Origin: Polyangiaceae bacterium
GTDB lineage: Bacteria > Myxococcota_A > Polyangia > Polyangiales > Polyangiaceae
Direction: 5' to 3'
DNA length: 64,000 nt
Assembly (NCBI GenBank): GCA_016712345.1
Contig: JADJRH010000011.1
Location: forward strand, 1,240,001 to 1,304,000
In this document: positions 53,285 through 62,196 of the stretch, piece after piece
Position numbering within the stretch: the first letter of the stretch is position 1
Layout of the letters: each line of letters opens with the position of its first letter
Translations under genes and position numbers: made by a program
The notes under the pieces: generated by a model
Seen by the model: only the letters and a program-made list of their open reading frames with translations
What the model was told of the DNA's origin: nothing
The model's database searches: none

Positions 53285-54028
53285 ATGCGCGTGGATGTGG
53301 TGACGCTGTTCCCGGAGATGTTCGAGCCGTTTCTCTCAACGAGCATCACCGGCCGCGCGATCGGCTGTGGTGCGCTCACCGTTGGGCTCAAGCAACTTCG
53401 CGAGCACGGTCTCGGCAAATACAAAGCGGTGGATGACACGCCGTACGGCGGCGGATCCGGCATGGTGATGCGCGTGGATTGCATTGTGGCCGCGATGGAA
53501 GCGATCGACTCCGCTGTGCAAACGTCGCTCGGCTCCGAGCCGCCGAAGGCGCATCGCGTGCTCTTGTCGCCGCAGGGGGCGCGGCTCGACCAGCGTAAGG
53601 TGATTGAGCTTGCCGCGCGGGAGCGCCTCGTTTTGGTGTGCGGTCGCTACGAAGGGTTCGACGATCGGGTGAGTCAGTTCATCGACGAAGAGATCTCCCT
53701 CGGCGACTTCGTTCTTGCGGGCGGTGAAGTGGCGGCGATGGCGATCATCGACGCGGTTGCGCGGCTCTTGCCCGGCGCCGTCGGTAACGCCGCAAGCCTC
53801 GTTTCGGAGTCGCACAGCCCGGAGATGGATGGCTGGCTCGAATATCCGCAGTACACGCGGCCCGCGGTGTTTCGGGGACACGGTGTGCCCGATGTGCTCA
53901 CGAGCGGCGACCACGGAAAGATCGCTGCGTTTCGACGCGATCAGGCGATGCGGCGCACCGCGGAACGTCGACCCGACTTGCTTGCCGCCGGGCGCGGTGC
54001 GACGCGCGGCGACGGAGACAAAGAGTGA
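53285..54028 (+). CDS. trmD: tRNA (guanine-N1)-methyltransferase TrmD
   Basis: About 247 aa from the ATG at 53285 (MRVDVVTLFPEMFEPF). TrmD methylates G37 of tRNAs next to the anticodon. Key motifs are LSPQGARLDQ, LVCGRYEGFDDR and ISLGDFVLAGGEVAAM, which form the trefoil knot for SAM. The stop codon overlaps the start of the next gene by four bases (GTGA). The 138-base gap from rimM is unremarkable. Confidence 0.97.
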   Translation: MRVDVVTLFPEMFEPFLSTSITGRAIGCGALTVGLKQLREHGLGKYKAVDDTPYGGGSGMVMRVDCIVAAMEAIDSAVQTSLGSEPPKAHRVLLSPQGARLDQRKVIELAARERLVLVCGRYEGFDDRVSQFIDEEISLGDFVLAGGEVAAMAIIDAVARLLPGAVGNAASLVSESHSPEMDGWLEYPQYTRPAVFRGHGVPDVLTSGDHGKIAAFRRDQAMRRTAERRPDLLAAGRGATRGDGDKE

Positions 54029-54594
54029 ATCTCTCAATCGTCCTTGTGCACCACCCGGTGTTGGATCGCGACGGCGCAACCGTTACCACCGCGATCACCA
54101 ACCTCGATCTGCACGACATGGCTCGCAGCGCGCGCACGTACGGTCTGTCGGCGGTGTACATCGTTCATCCCATTGAGGCGCAGCGGCAGCTCGCGCAGAG
54201 CATTGTGGACCACTGGGCAAAAGGGACCGGCAAAAAGCGCATTCCCGATCGTTCGCTGGCGATGGAGATCGTGCGCGTTGTTCCGACGCTCGATGATGTG
54301 TACACAATGATCGCCGGGGCTGAGGGGCGACGAGGTGTACACGTTTGGACCACCGCTGCGAAAGCGCATCCGGGCGGGGTGATCTCGTACGTTGAGGCGC
54401 GCCCAAAGCTTCACGAGGCAAGCAAGCCCGTGGCGATGTTGTTTGGTACCGGCTGGGGGCTCGCTCGCTCCTTGATTGAAGATGCGGACGTGCGGCTTTG
54501 CCCGCTGCGCGCTGAAGCCGACACCGGTTACAACCACCTCAGCGTGCGCGCCGCGTGTGCGATCTCGCTCGATCGATTGCTTGGTGAACGCTAG
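54025..54594 (+). CDS. SPOUT-type RNA methyltransferase domain protein
   Basis: A 189-aa protein starting at GTG 54025 and overlapping trmD by four bases. It matches the uncharacterised SAM-dependent RNA methyltransferase family often found beside trmD (SIVLVHHPVLDRDGATVTTA, TNLDLHDMARSARTYG, PVAMLFGTGWGLA). The target RNA is unknown. In many genomes rplS follows here; instead the next gene is a divergent outer membrane protein gene on the other strand. Confidence 0.87.
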   Translation: MNLSIVLVHHPVLDRDGATVTTAITNLDLHDMARSARTYGLSAVYIVHPIEAQRQLAQSIVDHWAKGTGKKRIPDRSLAMEIVRVVPTLDDVYTMIAGAEGRRGVHVWTTAAKAHPGGVISYVEARPKLHEASKPVAMLFGTGWGLARSLIEDADVRLCPLRAEADTGYNHLSVRAACAISLDRLLGER

Positions 54595-54725
54595 CAACGC
54601 GACGGTCCCCCGCGGCCGCGCGGAGGCGCGCAGCGCCGAGCACGGACGTTTGGGGGGCCGGTTGCATGTGTACACATGCGACCCCGGAGGGGCACCCTAA
54701 GAAAGTGCGGCGGAATGCCACGCCG

Positions 54726-56255
54726 TCACTTCCAGTTGCCAATGCCCACGCTGAAGCTTTCGTAGCGCGGGGCAATGTCGACCGATGCTTGCAGTGTGTA
54801 CGTGATCTCGGGCACGAGCCCCCAAAACGTTGTTGTGAGTACACGCAGGTCGGCGCCAAACGTGAAGTGCTGCCGCCCCACACCGAGCGCGCCTTGTTGC
54901 TCCTCGTTCGGGCGAAGCCGCCGAGGTTCGTAATAACTTCCAAAACGCGTGTGAACGAGCCCCGGAATCGGCTCGGTTTCGATGCCGAATCGCGGCGAAA
55001 AATTAATGTCGCGACCCGACGAACCCACAAGGCCGCCCGGCGGAGCGCCGCCCGCCGCGTTTTGACCGAGAAAGCCTTCAAGCCCCACACCGCGATCCAC
55101 ATTGCCCGTCACAAGGAGTTCCGCCGTGACGAGCAACATCTCGCGCGGCCAATTGGCGTACCGCGCCTGTTGTTCCTTTTGCAGCGCGCGCACCGCCTTT
55201 TCAAACGCTTTCTCATCGTCTTTCGCTTCACGCGCGCGCGCTTCTTCGTGCTCTTTGGCTCGCAATCGTCGCTCGCTCGCATCGGCGATGCTCGAAAGCT
55301 CCATGGAGCGCGCCGCCTCGCGCCGTCGGCGTTCGAGATCTTGCACCGCGCGAAACTGCGCTTCTTGATCGTGCGGATTGATCCACTGCGGATTGAACGG
55401 ACGTGGGCCCACCTGCACAGCGATTCCCACTTCAAGCTCCCAGGGCCACACCACCCGCTCCGGCAACACAAGGCCGCCCGCCTTTCGAAGACCGTTTTCA
55501 ATCTTGAGCTGCGGCGAGCCGAGTTCACCCGCTTCCACAGGCATGCGAAACGTTGCCCCAATGCGAAAGCTCTTCCAGTCGGGGCGAATTAAAAACCCCG
55601 CTTCCGGTGCGAGGCCGAGCATCGTCAATTCTGCATCGGGCGTTTGAAGCAACATGCCGCCGATGCGTACACCTCCACCCAACATGAACTGCCCGCCGAA
55701 AAATGACCACGCGCCGAGCACGTGGGCGCGCGCAATGTTCACATCGGTTCTTACGCCGCCCGATCGCAATGTGTACCTTTGCGCATCGGCGATAAAACCG
55801 GCTCCAAATGGCCCAAGTTGAAGAAGTCCGCCCGCCGCGAGGTAAATAAAATCGGTGTACGACTGGTCAATGCGCCCGCTGTTGTCAAAGTCGCTTCGCT
55901 CAAACAAAACCAGCGGAAGCGACATCGACACCGCGGCATCGAGTTCAATCCACTTCGACGACGAAGGGTCGCGCAGCGCCGGTGAAGACGCGTTCGCTAC
56001 AAACCCCGAAATGCCTTCGGCGACGCCTGCGTACGCACCGCCGATTCCAATCACGCGAATGGGCGCGAGCGACGCTCCCTGAAAAAAATCGAGCTGATAC
56101 CGATTTGTCGCGATGCTTTGGGCCTCGGCCGACCCCGGAGCCGCCGCCGTGATTGCACCTGCTGCAAACGCCGCTCCCAAGGCGCTCCACAGCCTTTTCC
56201 GCGCGCGGCCGCCGGCCTTTCGTGGAACAGCTCTTTTCCGGGCCTCGCAGCGCAC
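54726..56255 (-). CDS. outer membrane beta-barrel-like protein
   Basis: About 509 aa from a GTG at 56255; the frame extends to 56303, but that would put its start three bases from the divergent gene's ATG. An Arg-rich start leads to a hydrophobic signal region ending in SAEAQS. The mature part has repeated amphipathic strands with alternating aromatic residues (FVANASSPALRD, FGAGFIADAQRYTLRSGG), as in PorV/FadL-like barrels. A charged coiled-coil insertion lies near residue 310 (ARSMELSSIADASERRLRAK). The last residues, GIGNWK, do not end in the canonical C-terminal Phe. Its function is unknown; the fold call is inferred from composition and pattern. Confidence 0.7.
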   Translation of the reverse strand: MRCEARKRAVPRKAGGRARKRLWSALGAAFAAGAITAAAPGSAEAQSIATNRYQLDFFQGASLAPIRVIGIGGAYAGVAEGISGFVANASSPALRDPSSSKWIELDAAVSMSLPLVLFERSDFDNSGRIDQSYTDFIYLAAGGLLQLGPFGAGFIADAQRYTLRSGGVRTDVNIARAHVLGAWSFFGGQFMLGGGVRIGGMLLQTPDAELTMLGLAPEAGFLIRPDWKSFRIGATFRMPVEAGELGSPQLKIENGLRKAGGLVLPERVVWPWELEVGIAVQVGPRPFNPQWINPHDQEAQFRAVQDLERRRREAARSMELSSIADASERRLRAKEHEEARAREAKDDEKAFEKAVRALQKEQQARYANWPREMLLVTAELLVTGNVDRGVGLEGFLGQNAAGGAPPGGLVGSSGRDINFSPRFGIETEPIPGLVHTRFGSYYEPRRLRPNEEQQGALGVGRQHFTFGADLRVLTTTFWGLVPEITYTLQASVDIAPRYESFSVGIGNWK

Positions 56256-56306
56256 GGCCTGCGGTGATAGCACTCCCCGACGCCACCCCGAAGGGCTCCG
56301 CAAGCT

Positions 56307-56858
56307 ATGGCCGACGCGCCGCCGCCCGATCCTCCCGCTTCACAGCCAAATCCAGCCGTTGCTCGGCCCACAGAAGCGCGCGCCCTTGGAAGGCGCCTTG
56401 CGTTCGTTGTGTTTATTCTTGTGGCGGCTGCGGTTGGGATATCCGGCGGCGCTCAGGTGTTCGTTCAGGCGTTTTCACATCGCGCCGCGCCGCAATTGAA
56501 CATCCAGTCCTGCGACGAAGGGCTCGGCCGGCTTTCGGCAGCGGTTTCAAGGGCACGGGAGGCCGCCTCGGGTACGGAGGGCGAGGACTCCGCTTTGGAA
56601 CGTTACCGCCAGGCGCTGCGCCCCGACTGGGACGATCGCGACCACATTGAAGATCTCTGCCGATCGAACCCGCAAAAGATGGCAGTGCTCGACGCCATCG
56701 AACAGCTCCGCTATGCGGAGGAGCATGCTGCGCGCCGTGAGGCCGCGGAGCTTGCACCCTTGCGGCGTCGAGTCCAAGCAATTGCACCCACTTGGCCGAC
56801 CACCACATCGACTTCTCCGGCACCCAACGCTTCGGCGTCCGCCGCCCCCACTGAGTAA
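56307..56858 (+). CDS. single-span membrane protein of unknown function
   Basis: A 183-aa protein with a Pro-rich cytoplasmic start, one transmembrane helix at residues about 29-51 (LAFVVFILVAAAVGISGG) and a helical, Arg/Glu-rich domain with an acidic middle. It ends in a Thr/Ser/Ala/Pro tail. No family or catalytic residues are evident. It precedes the DEAD-box gene by 45 bases on the same strand, which suggests co-transcription. Confidence 0.7.
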   Translation: MADAPPPDPPASQPNPAVARPTEARALGRRLAFVVFILVAAAVGISGGAQVFVQAFSHRAAPQLNIQSCDEGLGRLSAAVSRAREAASGTEGEDSALERYRQALRPDWDDRDHIEDLCRSNPQKMAVLDAIEQLRYAEEHAARREAAELAPLRRRVQAIAPTWPTTTSTSPAPNASASAAPTE

Positions 56859-56903
56859 AATGTTCCTTCGGGCCCCCTACGGAGGGCCCCATCGACGAAA
56901 CCG

Positions 56904-59408
56904 ATGACCTCTCTGCAATCGCCTCCGAGCGCGTCCACTTCCGAAAACGCCACCGCTTCCGCCGCGGTGTCCCCACCTAAAACCGACGGGCCTGCGTCGC
57001 TTCCAACGTTCGACGTGCTGCCGCTGTCGCACGACTTGCGAACCACGCTTGCCGAGATCGGCTACCTGCACCCAACGCCTGTGCAAGTCGCCGTTTTCGA
57101 GCCTGCGAAGCGGGGCAAAGACCTCGTTGTGCAGGCTCGAACGGGCACCGGAAAAACGGCCGCGTTTGGCCTGCCCATGGTCGACCACTTGGTGAAGCGC
57201 TCGATCGATCGCGTCCAAGTGCTCACGCTCACGCCGACGCGTGAATTGGCGCTCCAGGTGTCCGCCGAGATCGAGCGCCTTGGCAAACGTCGAGGCATCA
57301 AGGTCACCGCGATTTACGGCGGCGCGCCGATGCAAAAACAAATCGACGCGATCGCGGCCGGTGCGCAGGTGATCTGCGGAACGCCCGGACGCGTGCTCGA
57401 CCACCTTCGCCGGGGCACGCTCGATGCGCGCAGCATTCGCCTTGTGGTGCTCGATGAGTCCGACGAAATGCTCTCCATGGGCTTCGAGCGCGAACTCAAC
57501 GCGATCTTGGAGTACCTGCCCGCCGAGCGCCAAACCCTGCTGTTTTCGGCAACGCTGCCACCCGACATTGAGCGCATCGCGCGCAACAAACTCAAATCGC
57601 CTGAACTCATTACGCTGAGCGGCGATCACGTCGGCGCGCTTTCAATTCAGCACTATGTGTACTTTGTAAACCAGGAGAAAAGCTCGGCCCTCCTGCGCAT
57701 GATCGAGGTTGAAAACCCCGAAAGCGCTATCGTCTTTTGCAACACGCGCGACGAAACCGAGCGCGTGGCCGCCGTGCTCGGCCGTCAAGGCTTCGATGCC
57801 GACTGGCTCAACGGCGATCTCGATCAGGGTGAACGCGAAAAAGTGATGGCGGCCACGCGCGAGGGGCGCCTCCGATTTTTGGTGGCCACCGATGTCGCGG
57901 CCCGCGGCATCGACATCTCGCACCTCACGCACGTCATCAACTTCGACTTCCCGCAGGACGCAGAGTCGTACGTGCATCGCACCGGTCGCACCGGTCGCGC
58001 CGGTCGCACCGGCACTGCGATTTCGCTCGTCATGCCGCAGGACATTGGCCAGCTCTATCTGCTCCGCCTCACCTATAAAATCAGGCCGATTGAAAAGCAG
58101 ATCCCCAGCGAAACCGAGCTGAAAACGCGGGCCGAGACCGACCTTGTTGCCATGTTCGCCGAGGCGTACGCAAAGAAAAGTGTACACCCGGACGATCTTT
58201 CGCTCGCGCGCCGCCTCCTCACGCACGACAGCTCCGAGGTGATCCTTGCCGGGTTGCTTCGCGATCACTTGGGGGCGCGCCCGACAGCGCGGGAAGAAGC
58301 GAGCGCCGCGCGTCGTTCAACGAGGCCCAAGCCGCCCGCGCCGCCTCCGGCCCCGGCTCCCATGCCTGCTGCGGCGCCGAAAGCGCCCGTCTCCGCGCCC
58401 GCTGCCAATTTCAAAGCGCCCGTTTCAACCGCCACGCCGTCGGAAGCGCCGACCGTTGTGATGCCGGCCATTGCGGCGAAAGCCGCGGAGGCCGCGGTGT
58501 TGGAAGAAGCGCCCATCGCCGCAATGCCTCCCGCCGCGGTTGCGCCCGCCGCGGTTGCGCCGGCCACGCCTGAGCCCGCGGCGCCCGAAGCCGACGGCAT
58601 CGAAGCGGCGCTTGAAAAGGCCGAAGCCGTGGCGCCCGCCGTTGAAGAAGTGGTGCTCGTTTCGCGAACCGCGGAGACGATGGAGCTGCCGCTCACACCG
58701 CGGCCGGCGGCAGTTGCAGAACCCGCCGCAGCGGCTCCCGAATCCGCCGGCACCGAAGCGCCGCCCGGCCCGCCTCCGCCGCGTGAGCGGTTTGGGCGGC
58801 GCGAAGATCGCGGTCGCAACCGCGACCGCGATGGTTCGCGCCGCCAGCCTCGTTCCGATTTCAGCGACGGGGCGCGCGATCGAGCGGCCCTCCGGCCGCT
58901 CGATCGCGCGCGCCCCGTCAGCGAACCGACAAGCAAAAACTTTGTTCGGCACGCCGACTTCACCACGTGGCAGCCGCCCGAAGAGGAAGGCGACGACGAG
59001 CCGATTTGGGGCGATCAACGCCGCCCGCCGCCGGTCGTTTCAGAAGAAGCGCCCGGCGCCTCGAACGAAGCGGCACCGCCCGCCGCCGGCCCCGGTGTTG
59101 AACTTCACGTGACCGTTGGTCGCCGCGACGGCGCGCGCGCATCGGACTTCGTGCGTACGCTTGAAAAGGCCGGCATCGCCAAAGAAAGTGTTCAACGCGT
59201 TCGGGTTCGCGAGCGCCACACCTTCTTAACGGTGCGCCCTGAAGACGAAGAGCGCGCGATCGCGGCGCTGAACGGTGTGGGGATCGCCGGTCGCTCGGTG
59301 GCGGCCGAGCGTGCGCGGGAGCGCACGCCGGCCGCCCCGAGCGACGCCCCCGACACGAGCAACGGCGCGGGCAACACCAACGGCAACGGCAACGGCGAAG
59401 CGGTGTAA
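56904..59408 (+). CDS. DEAD-box ATP-dependent RNA helicase with DbpA-type C-terminal domain
   Basis: An 834-aa protein. The helicase core covers residues about 35-420: QARTGTGKTAAFGLP (motif I), TPTRELALQ (Ia), GTPGRVLDHL (Ib), LDESDEMLSMGF (II; DESD in place of DEAD), FSATLP (III), ATDVAARGIDI (V) and HRTGRTGRAGRTG (VI). A long Ala/Pro/Glu-rich spacer follows, with an Arg/Asp-rich stretch. The last ~90 residues form a DbpA RNA-binding domain (VELHVTVGRRDGARASDF), which in DbpA targets 23S rRNA. It is probably a ribosome-assembly helicase of CsdA/DbpA type. The spacer makes it much longer than DbpA (about 460 aa). Hairpins lie in the coding sequence at 58866 and 59300. Confidence 0.93.
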   Translation: MTSLQSPPSASTSENATASAAVSPPKTDGPASLPTFDVLPLSHDLRTTLAEIGYLHPTPVQVAVFEPAKRGKDLVVQARTGTGKTAAFGLPMVDHLVKRSIDRVQVLTLTPTRELALQVSAEIERLGKRRGIKVTAIYGGAPMQKQIDAIAAGAQVICGTPGRVLDHLRRGTLDARSIRLVVLDESDEMLSMGFERELNAILEYLPAERQTLLFSATLPPDIERIARNKLKSPELITLSGDHVGALSIQHYVYFVNQEKSSALLRMIEVENPESAIVFCNTRDETERVAAVLGRQGFDADWLNGDLDQGEREKVMAATREGRLRFLVATDVAARGIDISHLTHVINFDFPQDAESYVHRTGRTGRAGRTGTAISLVMPQDIGQLYLLRLTYKIRPIEKQIPSETELKTRAETDLVAMFAEAYAKKSVHPDDLSLARRLLTHDSSEVILAGLLRDHLGARPTAREEASAARRSTRPKPPAPPPAPAPMPAAAPKAPVSAPAANFKAPVSTATPSEAPTVVMPAIAAKAAEAAVLEEAPIAAMPPAAVAPAAVAPATPEPAAPEADGIEAALEKAEAVAPAVEEVVLVSRTAETMELPLTPRPAAVAEPAAAAPESAGTEAPPGPPPPRERFGRREDRGRNRDRDGSRRQPRSDFSDGARDRAALRPLDRARPVSEPTSKNFVRHADFTTWQPPEEEGDDEPIWGDQRRPPPVVSEEAPGASNEAAPPAAGPGVELHVTVGRRDGARASDFVRTLEKAGIAKESVQRVRVRERHTFLTVRPEDEERAIAALNGVGIAGRSVAAERARERTPAAPSDAPDTSNGAGNTNGNGNGEAV
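58866..58919. repeat. long inverted repeat in the helicase gene
   Basis: The sequence GACGGGGCG...AGCGGCC is followed after a CTCC loop by its reverse complement. The 24- and 26-base arms pair apart from a 2-base bulge. It codes for part of the Arg/Asp-rich linker (around DGARDRAALRPLDRARPVS), so it could form a strong hairpin in the mRNA. Confidence 0.85.
59300..59336. repeat. 16-bp inverted repeat near the helicase 3' end
   Basis: Arms 59300-59316 and 59321-59336 pair over 16 bases with a one-base bulge around a GGGA loop, encoding AAERARERTPAA. It is about 70 bases before the stop codon. Confidence 0.75.
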
Positions 59409-59739
59409 ACACCGCGTCGCCGCGCGCCGCCATCGCTTCGCTGCGAGCGCAGTCGCGCGGCGGCGCCGCTCGGCGCTCATAAGTGTACACAAGCGTGTCG
59501 TCGGAGCGAAAGCGATCCGATGCGGTGAGACGCGGCGACCACGGCGGGGCGGCTCGCCGTTAAAATGTTTGTGTACGCAAATGACAAAAAACTGATTGTG
59601 TACACAGAGCGGTCGCCCAGTGGATCGCGCACGAAAAAGACGGTGTTAGAAGTGTACGCAACCCAGCCCGGGCCTGATGTGTACGCTTACATTCACCTTG
59701 CGCCTTGTGTACGCAGCGGCCCAAAAACTCAGCCGAACG
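59409..59739. other. non-coding stretch with six clustered GTGTACRC words
   Basis: This 331-base convergent gap holds no gene I can support. A 77-codon open frame at 59565 has no ribosome binding site and unusual composition. GTGTACAC or GTGTACGC occurs at 59483, 59571, 59598, 59652, 59679 and 59707, six copies in about 230 bases and the densest group in the window. Such spacing suggests binding sites or a decayed region rather than a gene. Confidence 0.7.
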
Positions 59740-60591
59740 CTAAGCCGGTTTGCGCGCGAGGCCCCAGATATGCCCCCGCAAATGTTGTGAATTTTTAAAG
59801 ATTTTGGCCAAGATCTTGTACGAACGGCTGCCGGCCAAATCGGCCGGGGCATCGGCCGGTTCATACCGATCCACGGTGAAGCCGGCGCTCTCCAACATGT
59901 CGTGCAAGTGGTCGGCCTCGGGACAGTTGCAGTGCCCGCGTTTGGCCGTGATGTTCACCCACGTGTCGCCGTAAACAGCTTTGTAAATCGCGGTGAACGG
60001 GTAGCGCTCGTAGAGTTCCACGATTCTGTCGAGCTTGGGCTGACTGAGCCACGCAAACGGCACCAGCGGCAGCGCGCGCAGTGGGCTCATTAAGTAGAGA
60101 TACCGCGTGGGCGTTGTGTGAAACACAAACGCGCCGCCTTTTCGCAACACACGAAAGCACTCCTGAAACATGCGCAAAAGCGGCGGATCGAAGAGATGCT
60201 CAATGATGTCGCTTGCGATCACCACATCGAACGAACCGTCGTCGAACGGAAGTTTGGTTGCATCCCCGTGAATGAATTTGCAATCGGCCCCTTCTTCGCG
60301 AGCGAGTTTTTCAGCCGCTTTGAGCGCTGTTTCGCTGTAGTCGAGCCCGATCACGCGGTGCCCTTTCTTCGCGGCGGCGATCGTAAAAGCGCCAATGCCA
60401 CAGGCCAGATCCAAAACGTCGCTTGGGCCTTTGGTGCTCTCGTGAACCATTCCGAGCACTTTGCCCATGCGCTCATTCCAATGGTTTTGGCCCCGCTCTT
60501 TGTACTTGCGAACCTGGTCGGTCACGAATTGGTCGCCGTAATATTCGTCGGCCGGAAGTACGTAGTCGCGGCTCTCAGCAGCGCTGTTCAT
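59740..60591 (-). CDS. class I SAM-dependent methyltransferase
   Basis: About 283 aa from the ATG at 60591 (MNSAAESRDYVLPADEYYG); the frame extends 14 codons upstream. Motif I is VLDLACGIGAFTIAA, motif II HRVIGLDYSETALKAAE, motif IV SFDVVIASDIIEHLF and post-motif VLRKGGAFVFHTTP, the Methyltransf_11 family. The remaining C-terminal ~100 residues include HCNCPEADHLHDML, an unusual Cys/His-rich segment that could bind metal. The substrate is unknown. It is divergent from the trmH-like gene and converges with the helicase gene. Confidence 0.87.
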   Translation of the reverse strand: MNSAAESRDYVLPADEYYGDQFVTDQVRKYKERGQNHWNERMGKVLGMVHESTKGPSDVLDLACGIGAFTIAAAKKGHRVIGLDYSETALKAAEKLAREEGADCKFIHGDATKLPFDDGSFDVVIASDIIEHLFDPPLLRMFQECFRVLRKGGAFVFHTTPTRYLYLMSPLRALPLVPFAWLSQPKLDRIVELYERYPFTAIYKAVYGDTWVNITAKRGHCNCPEADHLHDMLESAGFTVDRYEPADAPADLAGSRSYKILAKIFKNSQHLRGHIWGLARKPA

Positions 60592-60707
60592 GAGGGTGCC
60601 GAGGCTAGCACGCGTGAAGCCGATCGCAGTCACCGCGCGAGCGGTTTTGTGGCCGATAGTCCGTCCCGTTCTTCACGAGTATGCTCCGCGCCGCAGGTTC
60701 AATTGCG

Positions 60708-61238
60708 ATGAAGGTCAATCCGTTTGGACTCCCGCTCGACGTCATTCGCGGTGAACTCGACACCCTGCGAACCGACATGTCCATTGCCGTTGTTCGAGCG
60801 AAAAACCCCTTCAATATTGGGGCAATCATTCGCGTCGCTCATTCGTTTTTGGTGCGCGAGATCTTCTTGATCGGCACGGAGCCGTTTTACGAAAAAGCGG
60901 CCATGGGCATGCAAAAGTACGAAAACATCGTGGAGTGCCCCGACGAAAATTCGTTTCTAGAACGCGTGAACGGTAGGCCAATCATCGGCATCGAACGCGA
61001 TCATGCGACGGGTCCGCTGTGGACCACGGAGCTTCCGCACAACCTTGTTTTCCTTTTCGGCAGCGAAGATTTTGGCATCCCAGAACCGCTGATTGCGCGG
61101 TGTACATCGGTGGCGTCCATCCCCATGTACGGCATCAATCATTCGTTTCCGCTCACCGTCGCAGTTGGAATCACGCTCGCAGAATGGGCAAAGCGCCGCG
61201 ATCCAACAGGCACAGGCGATCTCAAACGCCCCGAGTAA
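60708..61238 (+). CDS. SpoU/TrmH-family RNA methyltransferase
   Basis: About 176 aa from the ATG at 60708 (MKVNPFGLPLD), with AGG nine bases upstream; an ATG at 60681 would add nine residues. SPOUT motifs are clear: NPFNIGAIIRVAHSF (motif 1), NLVFLFGSEDFGIPEPLI (motif 2) and SIPMYGINHSFPLTVAVGI (motif 3). These enzymes methylate ribose 2'-hydroxyls in tRNA or rRNA. The exact position modified cannot be deduced. It converges on the PDZ lipoprotein gene with 60 bases between, containing two GTGTACRC words. Confidence 0.9.
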   Translation: MKVNPFGLPLDVIRGELDTLRTDMSIAVVRAKNPFNIGAIIRVAHSFLVREIFLIGTEPFYEKAAMGMQKYENIVECPDENSFLERVNGRPIIGIERDHATGPLWTTELPHNLVFLFGSEDFGIPEPLIARCTSVASIPMYGINHSFPLTVAVGITLAEWAKRRDPTGTGDLKRPE

Positions 61239-61298
61239 TGTGTACGCGAAAGTGTACACAAAACATGGAGCGCGGCGGTATCGGGTGATACAGGAGCC

Positions 61299-62102
61299 CT
61301 ATTCGATCTGCCCGAACTCTTGAAACGTCGGGTAAATCGGCCCTTCTTTGATGTTCAACGTAACGGTCGTTCCGTCGCTGCGGCGCACCTCCATGTCGAG
61401 CCCGCCCACCGGAACCGAGTTGAGTACACTTCGCACTTCATCAATGCTCATGCCCGCAACCTTCTTGCCGTTCACCACCAAGATCTGATCGCCCTGTTGA
61501 ATACCCGCGCGCTCCGTGGGACTGCCGGCCACAAATCGCGTGATAAACGCCGCGTCGTTTCGCAGCTCAAACCAAAAGCCCAAGCCCCACATCGGATGGG
61601 CGGGTTGAAACGCCATTGTCACTTCACCGCCGCCTTTCAACTCCATGCGGTAGAGCCCGTCGATCACTTGATCCGGCGTCGGCCTCCCCAACTCCTTAAT
61701 GCCGATCGGCGCATCGTTGATCGGGCTTGAATCCCAGAGTTCCACGCGCAGTTTTGCCCCCGGTGGAATCTCAAAATTCCCGCGCGGCGCATCGGGCCAC
61801 GTGGGGCTCAGCGTGTCGCTTTGCACAGTGGTTCGAAACAGCTCCGCGTCGTTCACCATCAAGCGCGCGTACGGATCGGGCAAGCTCCCGAGCACCTGAT
61901 CCCACTTGCGCCCGTCGCGCGTTTTCTCCGGCACCGACGCGCTCACAAACCGCAGCCAAACAAGGTTTTCCGGCGGCGGCGGCTCCAAAATCGCATCTTT
62001 CGGTGCAACGCGGAGACGCGTACCAAGTTCGGGAAACACCGCGGGGCACCCCGTCACGACCACGGCCGCGAGAGCGATCAATGCAGCGAGGGTTTTACGC
62101 AT
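61299..62102 (-). CDS. PDZ domain lipoprotein with a C2-like region
   Basis: About 267 aa from the ATG at 62102 (MRKTLAALIALAAVVVTGC), giving a signal peptide with lipobox VTGC. Residues about 40-130 resemble a C2 domain (SDTLSPTWPDAPRGNFEI), and the C-terminal ~90 residues are a PDZ domain (AGSPTERAGIQQGDQILVVNG, GLDMEVRRSDGTTVTLNI). PDZ domains bind protein C-termini and often recruit proteases. No protease domain is attached here, so a scaffold or sensor role in the periplasm is likely. It is divergent from asnS. Confidence 0.87.
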   Translation of the reverse strand: MRKTLAALIALAAVVVTGCPAVFPELGTRLRVAPKDAILEPPPPENLVWLRFVSASVPEKTRDGRKWDQVLGSLPDPYARLMVNDAELFRTTVQSDTLSPTWPDAPRGNFEIPPGAKLRVELWDSSPINDAPIGIKELGRPTPDQVIDGLYRMELKGGGEVTMAFQPAHPMWGLGFWFELRNDAAFITRFVAGSPTERAGIQQGDQILVVNGKKVAGMSIDEVRSVLNSVPVGGLDMEVRRSDGTTVTLNIKEGPIYPTFQEFGQIE

Positions 62103-62196
62103 CACGGGCGACTTTACCCCGGGCGGGGCCCCGTTCACAGAGCGCCCGCGCCGGGCGGAACTAGCGCACCGCCGGCAATTTGACTAACACGGCGGC

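Noticed and set aside
59565..59798. 77-codon frame in the GTGTACRC cluster
   Set aside because: No ribosome binding site, it runs into the convergent methyltransferase gene, and it is composed largely of the repeated word.
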